Below are positions 41,744-50,486 of a stretch of DNA of 64,000 bases, in pieces (the first letter of the stretch is position 1; each line of letters starts with the position of its first letter). The stretch spans positions 1,674,001 through 1,738,000 of the forward strand of contig NZ_CP089975.1 in the NCBI RefSeq assembly GCF_029581575.1, read 5' to 3'. The position numbers and the translations under genes were made by a program. Source of the stretch: Moraxella nasibovis. Lineage in GTDB: Bacteria > Pseudomonadota > Gammaproteobacteria > Pseudomonadales > Moraxellaceae. The notes below the pieces were generated by a model, which was not told where the DNA came from, searched no databases, and was given only the letters and a program-made list of their open reading frames with translations.

Positions 41744-44700
41744 TCATCTCCAACGATAACCCACACCAGCACCAAAAGTGCCAGCACCTGATGAAGTCGC
41801 CGAGCCGCCAAACTTATAGCTGAATTTCCCAGAAGGAGATGCGCCCGTCATGCCAATGGCAACGGCCTGTTCGCCATTGTATACGCCTGTGCCGCCCGTG
41901 ATGTAATGACCACCTGCACTCGGGGCGGGCATCATGGCGAGTGCCACCGCACCAGCAATACCCGCACTCAACTCTTTGTCAAGCTCGGTTACTCTTTGAT
42001 CCATGACTTGATACTGCCCTTCTAGCACCTCCAGACGACCTGTAAACGCAGTCATTTGCGTTGCCATTGCACCGACCTGCTGTTCAGCAGCGTCAATGCG
42101 AGCATCGTAACCTGCCACCTGATTGACCGCCGTCATCGCTGCATCCTGCGCCGACTGAATGCGGCCATCAAAACCCAGCACGGTACGATTTAACGCATCC
42201 ACCGAGCTTTGATCAGCCTTAGTAGCAACAGTAGCATTGGTGGCGTCAAGGGCAGATTGGTCTGCTTTGTTTGCAATGACTTGATCTTGTGCTTGGTTTT
42301 GTGCATCAACATAAGTGGTGTCAGCTTTGCCATCTACTTTTGTGGTTAAAGCATCAACGGCAGTTTTGTCAGCTTTAGTAGCAACAGTAGCATTGGTGGC
42401 GTCAAGGGCTGATTGATCGGCTTTGGTTGCAATCGCTGTTGTGTTGGCATCTACTTTGTCATTGACATCATTCACTCGATTGCCCAAGGCGGTTAATTGA
42501 GTGTGTTGTTGTTTAAAACTTTCAATGGCATCAGCTTTTAATTGATCAACGGTAGATTGATCGGCTTTGCCATCTACTTTTGTGGTTAAAGCATCAACGG
42601 CAGTTTTGTCAGCTTTAGTAGCAACAGTAGCATTGGTGGCGTCAAGGGCAGATTGGTCAGCCTTTGAAGCTAGGTCAGCTTTGTCAGCTTTGGCATCAAG
42701 GGCAGATGCATCGGCTTTGCCATCAACTCTTGTAGTTAAAGCATCAACGGCAGTTTTGTCTGCTTTAGTAGCGACAGTAGCATTGGTGGCATCAAGGGCA
42801 GATGCATCGGCTTTGCCATCAACTCTTGTAGTTAAAGCATCAACGGCAGTTTTGTCAGCCTTAGTAGCAACAGTAGCATTGGTGGCGTCAAGGGCTGATT
42901 GATTCGCCTTGGTTGCAATGACTTGATCTTGTGCTTGGTTTTGTGCATCAACATAAGTGGTGTCAGCTTTGCCATCAACTTTTGTAGTTAAAGCATCAAC
43001 GGCAGTTTTGTCAGCTTTAGTAGCAACAGTAGCATTAGTTGCATCAAGGGCAGATTGGTCAGCCTTTGAAGCTAGGTCAGCTTTGTCAGCTTTGGCATCA
43101 AGGGCAGATGCATCGGCTTTGCCATCAACTCTTGTAGTTAAAGCATCAACGGCAGTTTTGTCTGCTTTAGTAGCGACAGTAGCATTGGTGGCATCAAGGG
43201 CAGATGCATCGGCTTTGCCATCAACTCTTGTAGTTAAAGCATCAACGGCAGTTTTGTCAGCCTTAGTAGCAACAGTAGCATTGGTGGCGTCAAGGGCTGA
43301 TTGATTCGCCTTGGTTGCAATGACTTGATCTTGTGCTTGGTTTTGTGCATCAACATAAGTGGTGTCAGCTTTGCCATCAACTTTTGTAGTTAAAGCATCA
43401 ACGGCAGTTTTGTCAGCTTTAGTAGCAACAGTAGCATTAGTTGCATCAAGGGCAGATTGGTCAGCCTTTGAAGCTAGGTCAGCTTTGTCAGCTTTGGCAT
43501 CAAGGGCAGATGCATCGGCTTTGCCATCAACTCTTGTAGTTAAAGCATCAACGGCAGTTTTGTCTGCTTTAGTAGCGACAGTAGCATTGGTGGCATCAAG
43601 GGCAGATGCATCGGCTTTGCCATCAACTCTTGTAGTTAAAGCATCAACGGCAGTTTTGTCAGCCTTAGTAGCAACAGTAGCATTGGTGGCGTCAAGGGCT
43701 GATTGATTCGCCTTGGTTGCAATGACTTGATCTTGTGCTTGGTTTTGTGCATCAACATAAGTGGTGTCAGCTTTGCCATCAACTTTTGTAGTTAAAGCAT
43801 CAACGGCAGTTTTGTCAGCTTTAGTAGCAACAGTAGCATTAGTTGCATCAAGGGCAGATTGGTCAGCCTTTGAAGCTAGGTCAGCTTTGTCAGCTTTGGC
43901 ATCAAGGGCAGATGCATCGGCTTTGCCATCAACTCTTGTAGTTAAAGCATCAACGGCAGTTTTGTCTGCTTTAGTAGCGACAGTAGCATTGGTGGCATCA
44001 AGGGCAGATGCATCGGCTTTGCCATCAACTCTTGTAGTTAAAGCATCAACGGCAGTTTTGTCAGCCTTAGTAGCAACAGTAGCATTGGTGGCGTCAAGGG
44101 CTGATTGATTCGCCTTGGTTGCAATGACTTGATCTTGTGCTTGGTTTTGTGCATCAACATAAGTGGTGTCAGCTTTGCCATCAACTTTTGTAGTTAAAGC
44201 ATCAACGGCAGTTTTGTCAGCTTTAGTAGCAACAGTAGCATTAGTTGCATCAAGGGCAGATTGGTCAGCCTTTGAAGCTAGGTCAGCTTTGTCAGCTTTG
44301 GCATCAAGGGCAGATGCATCGGCTTTGCCATCAACTCTTGTAGTTAAAGCATCAACGGCAGTTTTGTCTGCTTTAGTAGCGACAGTAGCATTGGTGGCAT
44401 CAAGGGCAGATGCATCGGCTTTGCCATCAACTCTTGTAGTTAAAGCATCAACGGCAGTTTTGTCAGCCTTAGTAGCAACAGTAGCATTGGTGGCGTCAAG
44501 GGCTGATTGATTCGCCTTGGTTGCAATGACTTGATCTTGTGCTTGGTTTTGTGCATCAACATAAGTGGTGTCAGCTTTGCCATCAACTTTTGTAGTTAAA
44601 GCATCAACGGCAGTTTTGTCAGCTTTAGTAGCAACAGTAGCATTAGTTGCATCAAGGGCAGATTGGTCAGCCTTTGAAGCTAGGTCAGCTTTGTCAGCTT

Positions 44701-46289
44701 TGGCATCAAGGGCAGATGCATCGGCTTTGCCATCAACTCTTGTAGTTAAAGCATCAACGGCAGTTTTGTCTGCTTTAGTAGCGACAGTAGCATTGGTGGC
44801 ATCAAGGGCAGATGCATCGGCTTTGCCATCAACTCTTGTAGTTAAAGCATCAACGGCAGTTTTGTCAGCCTTAGTAGCAACAGTAGCATTGGTGGCGTCA
44901 AGGGCTGATTGATTCGCCTTGGTTGCAATGACTTGATCTTGTGCTTGGTTTTGTGCATCAACATAAGTGGTGTCAGCTTTGCCATCAACTTTTGTAGTTA
45001 AAGCATCAACGGCAGTTTTGTCAGCTTTAGTAGCAACAGTAGCATTAGTTGCATCAAGGGCAGATTGGTCAGCCTTTGAAGCTAGGTCAGCTTTGTCAGC
45101 TTTGGCATCAAGGGCAGATGCATCGGCTTTGCCATCTACTTTTGTGGTTAAAGCATCAACGGCGGTTTTGTCAGCCTTAGTAGCAACAGTAGCATTAGTG
45201 GCGTCAAGGGCTGATTGATCGGCTTTGGCATCAACTTTTGTGGTTAAAGCATCAACGGCAGTTTTGTCTGCTTTAGTAGCGACAGTAGCATTGGTGGCAT
45301 CAAGGGCAGATGCATCGGCTTTGCCATCAACTCTTGTAGTTAAAGCATCAACGGCAGTTTTGTCAGCTTTAGTAGCAACAGTAGCATTGGTGGCGTCAAG
45401 GGCAGATTGATCGGCTTTGGTTGCAATCGCTGCTGTGTTGCCATCTACTTTTGTGGTTAGAGCATCAACGGCAGTTTTGTCTGCTTTTTTAGTCAATTCA
45501 TCATTAACTTTTGCAACTTCTTGGTTGGTGTAAGTTTTTGCTGAATCGACAGAGTTTTTATAAACTTGAGCAAGTGCATCTGTCACTTCTTGAGTACTTG
45601 CTTTGGTTGCAATTGCTGCTGTGTTAGCATCTACTTTTGTGGTTAGAGCATCAACGGCAGTTTTGTCAGCCTTAGTAGCAACAGTAGCATTGGTGGCGTC
45701 AAGGGCTGATTGGTCTGCTTTGCCATTGATTTGAGTTTGTAGGTTAGGCAGAATGTTGTTGGCTAGGGTTTGTAGCTCACGGTTAGTTGCTGTTTGGGCA
45801 GATTGTAGAGCGGTGACAGTAGAAGCGTCTGCTTTACCTGCCAATTCTGTTTTATCGGCTTTGGCGTCAAGGGCTGATTGGTCTGCTTTGCCATCTACTT
45901 TTGTGGTTAAAGCATCAACGGCGGTTTTGTCAGCCTTAGTAGCAACAGTAGCATTGGTGGCGTCAAGGGCTGATTGGTCAGCCTTGGCATCGGCTGTTGT
46001 TTGTGCTTTTGTGATTTGAGTTTGAAGGTTTGGTAGGATATTATTGGCAAGTATAGCCAAATCGGACTGATTGGCTTTGGTGTTTAGCTGTGTTTGCAAG
46101 CCATTTAAGCGAGTGTCAAGTCCATTGACTTCAGAGATCTCAACAGCATGAGCAATCCCCCCCCCCTGCGCAAACGACAGACAAAGCCGCCGCCACAATC
46201 ACTCGACCTTTCGAGCGAGATTTTGCCGTTTCTGCACAGACCACAGACTGACCTTGTGCGTTACGCTTTACTTTAAAAACCTTATTCAT
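41744..46289 (-). CDS. Trimeric autotransporter adhesin (YadA/UspA-like), out of frame in a poly-G tract
   Basis: Start ATG 46289 has a strong AAGGAG nine bases upstream and begins an extended signal peptide (MNKVFKVKRNAQGQSVVCAE... to AAALSVVCA, 41 codons). A run of ten G (46157-46166) follows. With G10 the frame ends at once (GDCSCC stop); with G9 it runs on as GGGIAHA/VEISEVNG and joins the long frame to 41744, giving about 1514 residues. The stalk is built of repeats such as ADKTAVDALTTKVDGK and ADQSALDATNATVATK, predicted trimeric coiled coil, with a 134-residue block repeated about six times. The last ~90 residues are a YadA-type anchor (LSAGIAGAVALAMMPAP, then GKFSYKFGGSA and GAGVGYRWR). 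Predicted surface adhesin, phase-OFF as sequenced; a sequencing error in the G-run is the alternative. Antisense frames over the repeats are not genes. Confidence 0.88.
42556..45136 (-). repeat. 402-bp coding tandem repeats in the adhesin stalk
   Basis: Five copies that look identical by eye at 42958-43359, 43360-43761, 43762-44163, 44164-44565 and 44566-44967. A sixth copy at 42556-42957 differs in its first ~80 bases, and a partial copy runs from 44968 to about 45136. Each codes for 134 residues in frame, so copy number changes keep the frame and alter stalk length. Confidence 0.92.
46157..46166 (-). repeat. Poly-G (G10) contingency tract in adhesin signal peptide
   Basis: Ten C on the plus strand. 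G9 (or G12) restores the adhesin frame, G10 and G11 do not. Position inside the signal peptide end is typical of slipped-strand phase variation in Moraxella surface genes. Confidence 0.9.
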
Positions 46290-46305
46290 GGCATCTCCTT
46301 GACAG

Positions 46306-46334
46306 ATTATAGATTAAATAAAACCACTGGGTAA
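46306..46334 (-). promoter_or_regulatory. Possible promoter of the adhesin gene
   Basis: On the minus strand TTACCC, 17-base spacer, TATAAT (46311-46306). The -10 is perfect but the -35 weak, and the resulting leader would be only about ten bases, so a promoter further upstream (beyond the hexamer repeat) is also possible. Confidence 0.35.
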
Positions 46335-46360
46335 CTTTTTTAATTAAAAATACCGTCTTT

Positions 46361-46396
46361 AGCCATAGCCATAGCCATAGCCATAGCCATAGCCAT
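46361..46396. repeat. Hexanucleotide repeat (AGCCAT)6 upstream of the adhesin
   Basis: Six perfect AGCCAT units on the plus strand (ATGGCT on the coding strand), 72-107 bases before the adhesin ATG. On the adhesin strand it reads as a mini-frame of Met-Ala pairs ending after KDGIFN at 46340. Copy number changes could alter promoter spacing or leader structure. Confidence 0.88.
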
Positions 46397-46587
46397 AATA
46401 ATAGCGACTAAAAATAATCCTGTCAATACATAATCATTACCGAGAGCAAAAATTGTGTAATATTTTTTCCAAACAATTTGCTTATTCCATTTTTTTCTTA
46501 AAACAGTAAGAGTAAAGTCAGTTTCATACCAAATGAATCAATACCGCCCCCCACAGCACAATCATTTGGCAAATTGACCATAAAATT
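46397..46587. other. AT-rich spacer between divergent adhesin and ahcY
   Basis: Together with the flanking sites this is a 500-base gene-free stretch. This part shows no gene, repeat or clear RNA element; it probably holds upstream promoter DNA for either gene. Confidence 0.5.
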
Positions 46588-46596
46588 TGCTATAAT
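46588..46596 (+). promoter_or_regulatory. Extended -10 promoter of ahcY
   Basis: TGCTATAAT. Transcription would start near 46603, two bases before the first stem of the riboswitch, which supports both calls. Confidence 0.65.
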
Positions 46597-46604
46597 AGAA
46601 ACCC

Positions 46605-46796
46605 ACCAAGAGATGTTGCAACTTTTTTAAAATTTAAAAAAATTAAAAAAGTCAGGCTTGGTTTAGTTATTTTTTATCATTTCAATGTTTTGGGCGAATG
46701 TGATTCGCCCCTAAAATGAATGCGGTATTTTATAATTATAAATCAACGACATCTGTTTATCTTTTTTTAACTTTTTATAAGGAATAGACAGATGTC
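46605..46796 (+). promoter_or_regulatory. S-adenosylhomocysteine (SAH) riboswitch with start-codon sequestering helix
   Basis: P1: ACCAAG (46605-46610) with CTTGGT (46657-46662). Next comes AGATGT (46611-46616), then TGCAAC, the P2 stem ACTTTTTTAA (46621-46630) with TTAAAAAAGT (46643-46652), and CAGGCTTGG. Downstream AACG then ACATCT (46749-46754) pairs with AGATGT as the pseudoknot. The order CGAG-GAGCGC-UGCAA...CAGGCUCG...AACGGCGCUC is the known SAH riboswitch plan (recalled from the family); here the paired segments differ but stay complementary. GACATCTG (46748-46755) is also an exact complement of CAGATGTC (46789-46796) over the ahcY ATG, with AAGGA in the loop. SAH binding should free the start codon, an ON switch suited to SAH hydrolase. 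A GGGCGAAT/ATTCGCCC hairpin (46692-46710) sits in the linker. Confidence 0.84.
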
Positions 46797-48156
46797 TACT
46801 TTTACTGACTACAAAGTCGCCGATATTAGCCTTGCCGAGTTTGGTCGCAAAGAAATCCGCCTTGCCGAAACCGAAATGCCCGCCTTGATGGGACTTCGCA
46901 AACGCTACAAAGATGCCCAGCCCCTAAAAGGTGCTAAGATTGTTGGTTGTATCCATATGACCATTCAAACGGCGGTTTTGATTGAGACTTTGGTGGCGCT
47001 GGGTGCAGAAGTGCGTTGGACTTCTTGCAATATTTTTAGTACCCAAGACCACGCAGCGGCAGCGATTGCAGCGGCAGGTATTCCTGTATTTGCGTGGAAA
47101 GGCGAAACCGAAGAAGAATACGAATGGTGCCTTGAACAGCAAATCCACAAAGACGGCAAGCTTTGGGACGCCAATATGATTCTTGATGACGGTGGCGATT
47201 TGACCGCCCTAATCCACAACAAATACCCACAAATGCTTGACCGCATTCATGGTATTTCAGAAGAAACCACAACAGGTGTTCATCGCCTGATTGAGATGCT
47301 GAACAACGGTACACTCAAAGTCCCTGCCATCAATGTCAATGACGCCGTTACCAAATCCAAAAACGACAACAAATACGGCTGTCGCCACTCGCTAAACGAT
47401 GCGATTAAGCGTGGTACGGACATGTTGCTATCTGGTCGCCGTGCGCTCGTCATCGGCTATGGCGATGTGGGTAAGGGGTCGGCTCAGAGCCTACGCCAAG
47501 AAGGTATGATTGTACGAGTGTCAGAAATTGACCCGATTTGTGCCATGCAAGCCTGTATGGACGGCTATGAGCTGGTGTCGCCTTATGTGGCAGGCGATGC
47601 ATCAAAAGGCGTGAACACCGCCCTACTACAAGACACCGACCTTGTCGTGACCACCACGGGCAACTATCATGTGTGCGACCGTGAAATGCTAAAAGCCCTA
47701 AAATCAACGGCTGTGGTGTGCAACATCGGACACTTTGACACCGAAATCGACACCCAATTCATGCGTGACAACTGGAAATGGGTGGAGGTCAAACCACAAG
47801 TTCATCAGGTTTATCGCTCAAATGACGAAAGCGATTATTTGATTTTGTTGTCGGAAGGTCGCTTGGTAAACTTAGGCAACGCCACAGGACACCCATCACG
47901 CATTATGGACGGCTCATTTGCCAACCAAGTGCTAGCTCAAATACACCTATTTGCCGAAAAATTTGCCGACTTGCCAGCCGACAAAAAGGCAGAAAACTTG
48001 TATGTTAAAGTTTTGCCCAAAAAACTTGATGAAGAAGTCGCCGCCGCAATGGTGGCAGGCTTTGGCGGTGTGATGACTAAGCTCACCCAAGAGCAGGCTG
48101 ATTATTTGGGCGTGGCAGTCGATGGTCCGTTTAAGTCTGATGAGTATAAGTATTGA
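46792..48156 (+). CDS. ahcY: S-adenosylhomocysteine hydrolase
   Basis: 454 residues. Reversibly splits SAH into adenosine and homocysteine, removing the product inhibitor of methyltransferases. Seen: [37 protein letters not shown] (shown in the first ~60-100 residues as CIHMTIQTA and [13 protein letters not shown]), DDGGDLT, the NAD loop [24 protein letters not shown], and the C-terminal FKSDEYKY that closes the NAD site of the partner subunit. AAGGA lies eight bases before ATG 46792. It is controlled by the SAH riboswitch in its own leader. Neighbouring methionine-cycle genes are absent. Confidence 0.95.
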   Translation: MSTFTDYKVADISLAEFGRKEIRLAETEMPALMGLRKRYKDAQPLKGAKIVGCIHMTIQTAVLIETLVALGAEVRWTSCNIFSTQDHAAAAIAAAGIPVFAWKGETEEEYEWCLEQQIHKDGKLWDANMILDDGGDLTALIHNKYPQMLDRIHGISEETTTGVHRLIEMLNNGTLKVPAINVNDAVTKSKNDNKYGCRHSLNDAIKRGTDMLLSGRRALVIGYGDVGKGSAQSLRQEGMIVRVSEIDPICAMQACMDGYELVSPYVAGDASKGVNTALLQDTDLVVTTTGNYHVCDREMLKALKSTAVVCNIGHFDTEIDTQFMRDNWKWVEVKPQVHQVYRSNDESDYLILLSEGRLVNLGNATGHPSRIMDGSFANQVLAQIHLFAEKFADLPADKKAENLYVKVLPKKLDEEVAAAMVAGFGGVMTKLTQEQADYLGVAVDGPFKSDEYKY

Positions 48157-48173
48157 TTTTTAATTGGTAATTC

Positions 48174-48206
48174 TCAATGGATTGGAAATGGTTTTCAATC
48201 CATTGA
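48174..48206. repeat. Inverted repeat after ahcY
   Basis: TCAATGGATTG and CAATCCATTGA form a perfect 11-bp stem with an 11-base loop, 17 bases after the ahcY stop. No T-run follows, so it is not a classic terminator; it could be a transcript-end or processing hairpin. Confidence 0.7.
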
Positions 48207-48222
48207 TGAAAGAATAAAAACA

Positions 48223-48558
48223 ATGAGCAAAAATAATTCAACCCTTAATTTTATTTGTGGTTTTGCTATTTTTTATATGCTAACCTTGATAATTTTGGTT
48301 GCTTTAGGTAAATTCCCAAAACTCATTGTTTCACTTTACTTTGTCGCCAGTATTACTAGTTTTATGATGTATTATGTGGATAAAGATTGTGCCATAAAAG
48401 GAAGATATCGCATTCCTGAAAACCAACTATTATTAGCAGATATTCTTGGTGGTTGGTTTGATGGTAGTTTTGCTCATAAATTACTTAATCATAAAAGTAC
48501 AAAACTTGAATACAGATTGCTATACTACGGTACAATAAATCGCAAACACTTTATTTAA
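48223..48558 (+). CDS. DUF1294 family membrane protein
   Basis: 111 residues. Two N-terminal membrane helices (FICGFAIFYMLTLIILVALG, LIVSLYFVASITSFMMYYV) then the DUF1294 signature: DKDCAIKGRYRIPENQLLLADILGGWFDG (residues about 67-95, quoted in part as YRIPENQLLLADILGGWFDG) and HKSTKLEY. Function unknown to me. The gene is AT-rich compared with ahcY. Confidence 0.75.
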   Translation: MSKNNSTLNFICGFAIFYMLTLIILVALGKFPKLIVSLYFVASITSFMMYYVDKDCAIKGRYRIPENQLLLADILGGWFDGSFAHKLLNHKSTKLEYRLLYYGTINRKHFI

Positions 48559-48595
48559 TACTTTGATTTATCGCATTTATCCAAATATTTAATTT

Positions 48596-49171
48596 ATGAA
48601 TAAAATTACCATCAACCGTTGCACTTGGTGTGGCGATGACCCTTTATATGTTGCCTATCACGATAATGAGTGGGGTAAGCCCATTTTTGATGATAGAGCA
48701 TTATTCGCCCTACTTTGCTTAGAAAGTATGCAAGCAGGATTAAGCTGGATTACGATTCTTAGAAAACGAGAGAATTATTATCACGCCTTTGCTGATTTTG
48801 ACCCCGCTATTATTGCCACTTTTGATGATAAAAAAATAGATGAGCTAATGCAAAATGCTGGCATTATTCGTCATCGGGGAAAAATTAAAGCCATTATTGA
48901 CAATGCCAAATTGTATTTAAAAATTACCCAAACCCAATCTTTTTGTGATTATCTTTGGGCAATGTCTCCGAGTGGCTTAACCAAAATCCCAAAAGACAAT
49001 AAGCCAAAATCCTTATCCGACATTCCAAGCTCTACCGAACATTCCATCAAAATGGCAAAACAACTGAAAAAAGATGGTTTTAAATTTTTGGGAGCAACGA
49101 CTTGTTATGCATTTATGCAAGCGTGCGGAATGGTAAATGACCATTTGGTGGATTGTGAATTTAGAAATTAA
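48596..49171 (+). CDS. tag: DNA-3-methyladenine glycosylase I
   Basis: 191 residues, HhH-superfamily base-excision glycosylase that removes 3-methyladenine. Seen: the N-terminal RCTWCGDDPLYVAYHDNEWG, QAGLSWITILRKRENY, and the C-terminal CGMVNDHLVDCEF. The Cys near the N-terminus and the His/Cys near the C-terminus form the structural zinc site of Tag. It lies in an AT-rich block between ahcY and rsmE and leads into the next gene with an 11-base gap. Confidence 0.92.
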   Translation: MNKITINRCTWCGDDPLYVAYHDNEWGKPIFDDRALFALLCLESMQAGLSWITILRKRENYYHAFADFDPAIIATFDDKKIDELMQNAGIIRHRGKIKAIIDNAKLYLKITQTQSFCDYLWAMSPSGLTKIPKDNKPKSLSDIPSSTEHSIKMAKQLKKDGFKFLGATTCYAFMQACGMVNDHLVDCEFRN

Positions 49172-49181
49172 GGGAAAAGCA

Positions 49182-49727
49182 ATGGAAACATTTCTAATAG
49201 CATTTCTTTTTTCTGGATTTTATATTTTTATCATAATTTCTTTTGGTTTTTTATTTGCCTATCTTATTTATCTTATGATACAAAAATTTAAAAATCATCA
49301 AGAAAATAACGATATAAAAATCATAAAAACCCCCAAACCTGAAAAATACATATTAACCAAACAAGAAATTCAAGAATTATTATTAAGTGAAAATTTTGAT
49401 AAGTATAATTGCAAAAACTGTGCAATGAAAGAAAAGGATTTATATGAAGTGTTTAAAAATATTTTAAAAGAATATAAAATATATCCAACAAAAATGGATT
49501 TAGATGAAAAAGAAATAGAAAATCGTGAAAGCACCATAGAACTTTTAAGTGATGGTTCTTATCAAAAAGAATATACCGCCGAACCCCATATGCTGTATCA
49601 TTGTCGTTATACAATACACTATCCATCATACGATGAGCTATATCAATCTTGGTTTGGTCGTATGGATTATTATCATCATATTGAAATTATAAGAGAGCTT
49701 AATTTTGATATTTTTTCAGCCCATTAA
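49182..49727 (+). CDS. Hypothetical single-pass membrane protein, AT-rich
   Basis: 181 residues from ATG 49182 (AAGGG upstream; the frame is open to 49137 inside tag but that start is unlikely). One N-terminal membrane segment (FLIAFLFSGFYIFIIISFGFLFAYLIYLMI), about residues 5-33, then a cytoplasmic Lys/Glu-rich domain with a CKNC pair (YNCKNCAMKEKD) and a Tyr-rich end (LYHCRYTIHYPSYDELYQSW). No family recognised. Strikingly AT-rich codon use compared with its neighbours, suggesting transfer or relaxed selection. Confidence 0.6.
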   Translation: METFLIAFLFSGFYIFIIISFGFLFAYLIYLMIQKFKNHQENNDIKIIKTPKPEKYILTKQEIQELLLSENFDKYNCKNCAMKEKDLYEVFKNILKEYKIYPTKMDLDEKEIENRESTIELLSDGSYQKEYTAEPHMLYHCRYTIHYPSYDELYQSWFGRMDYYHHIEIIRELNFDIFSAH

Positions 49728-49742
49728 AAATTCGTTTTAATT

Positions 49743-50486
49743 ATGCCCAGATTTTATATTGACACCCCCCTATTCCCCAATCAAATTGGACAAGAAATCA
49801 CCCTGACTGACACCATTTATCATCATTGGTGCAAAGTTTTGCGTGCCAAAAATGGCGATACTGGCATTTTATTTGATGGCAATAGTGGGGAATATGCAGT
49901 TTATTTGACCGAGATTGACAAAAAACAAGCCAAAGTTTTTATTAAAGACTTTAACCCCATTAATCGCACCCCGCCCTTTATTGCCAATATTGGACTTGTG
50001 ATGAGCCGTGGCGATCGTATGGATTATGCCATTCAAAAAGCGTGCGAAATGGGCGTATCACGCATTCAGCTTTTGACCAGCGAGCGCTGTCAAGAGCATC
50101 TCAAATACGAACGAGATAAGAAAAAAATCACCCATTGGCAAGGCGTGGCGATAGCGGCGTGCGAGCAGTGCGGTATGAATCTTATCCCAGAAATTCTACC
50201 ACCCATCGCTTTGACCGAGTTTGTAGAGCATTGTCAAGATGAGCTAAAACTGGTGCTGGCGCTCAGCGATGGGCAAGTGGATTTTGGTGCATACCAAGAT
50301 AATTTCCCCAAAACCATCAGCCTGCTCATCGGCGGTGAAGGCGGTCTGTCGCCTAATGAGATTGAGCTTGCCAGATCGCACGGCTTTTTGCCTTGGACGA
50401 TTGGCGAGCGAGTGCTAAGAACAGAGACCGCCCCTGTGGTGGCACTCACGGCACTGCACACGATCTGGGACATTTATCATAAATAA
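49743..50486 (+). CDS. rsmE: 16S rRNA (uracil-1498-N3)-methyltransferase RsmE
   Basis: 247 residues. N-terminal PUA-like domain (MPRFYIDTPL, HHWCKVLRAKNGD) and SPOUT knot: LVMSRGDRMDYAIQKACEMGV, ERCQEHL, LLIGGEGGLSPNEIELA and IGERVLRTETAPVVAL. This is the canonical RsmE; the second copy at 1108-1881 is divergent. Its TAA overlaps the dinB ATG, so rsmE-dinB are one unit. Confidence 0.9.
   Translation: MPRFYIDTPLFPNQIGQEITLTDTIYHHWCKVLRAKNGDTGILFDGNSGEYAVYLTEIDKKQAKVFIKDFNPINRTPPFIANIGLVMSRGDRMDYAIQKACEMGVSRIQLLTSERCQEHLKYERDKKKITHWQGVAIAACEQCGMNLIPEILPPIALTEFVEHCQDELKLVLALSDGQVDFGAYQDNFPKTISLLIGGEGGLSPNEIELARSHGFLPWTIGERVLRTETAPVVALTALHTIWDIYHK

Noticed and set aside
42556-45136. Possible CRISPR-like array
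   Set aside because: Repeats are contiguous 402-bp coding units without spacers and are read through by one long frame.
42567-45410. Repeated plus-strand open frames of about 115 codons opposite the adhesin
   Set aside because: They are antisense images of the coding repeats (VVKASTAVLSALVATVALVASRAD), have no ribosome sites of their own, and repeat with the 402-bp period.
46574-46596. TTGACC plus TATAAT as a full promoter for ahcY
   Set aside because: The spacer is only 11 bases; the extended -10 alone is the better reading.
46748-46796. GACATCTG/CAGATGTC as a transcription terminator in the ahcY leader
   Set aside because: The 33-base loop and lack of a T-run after the stem do not fit a terminator; masking of the start codon explains it better.
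48174-48206. Terminator after ahcY
   Set aside because: Perfect stem but no T-run after either arm, so recorded only as an inverted repeat.
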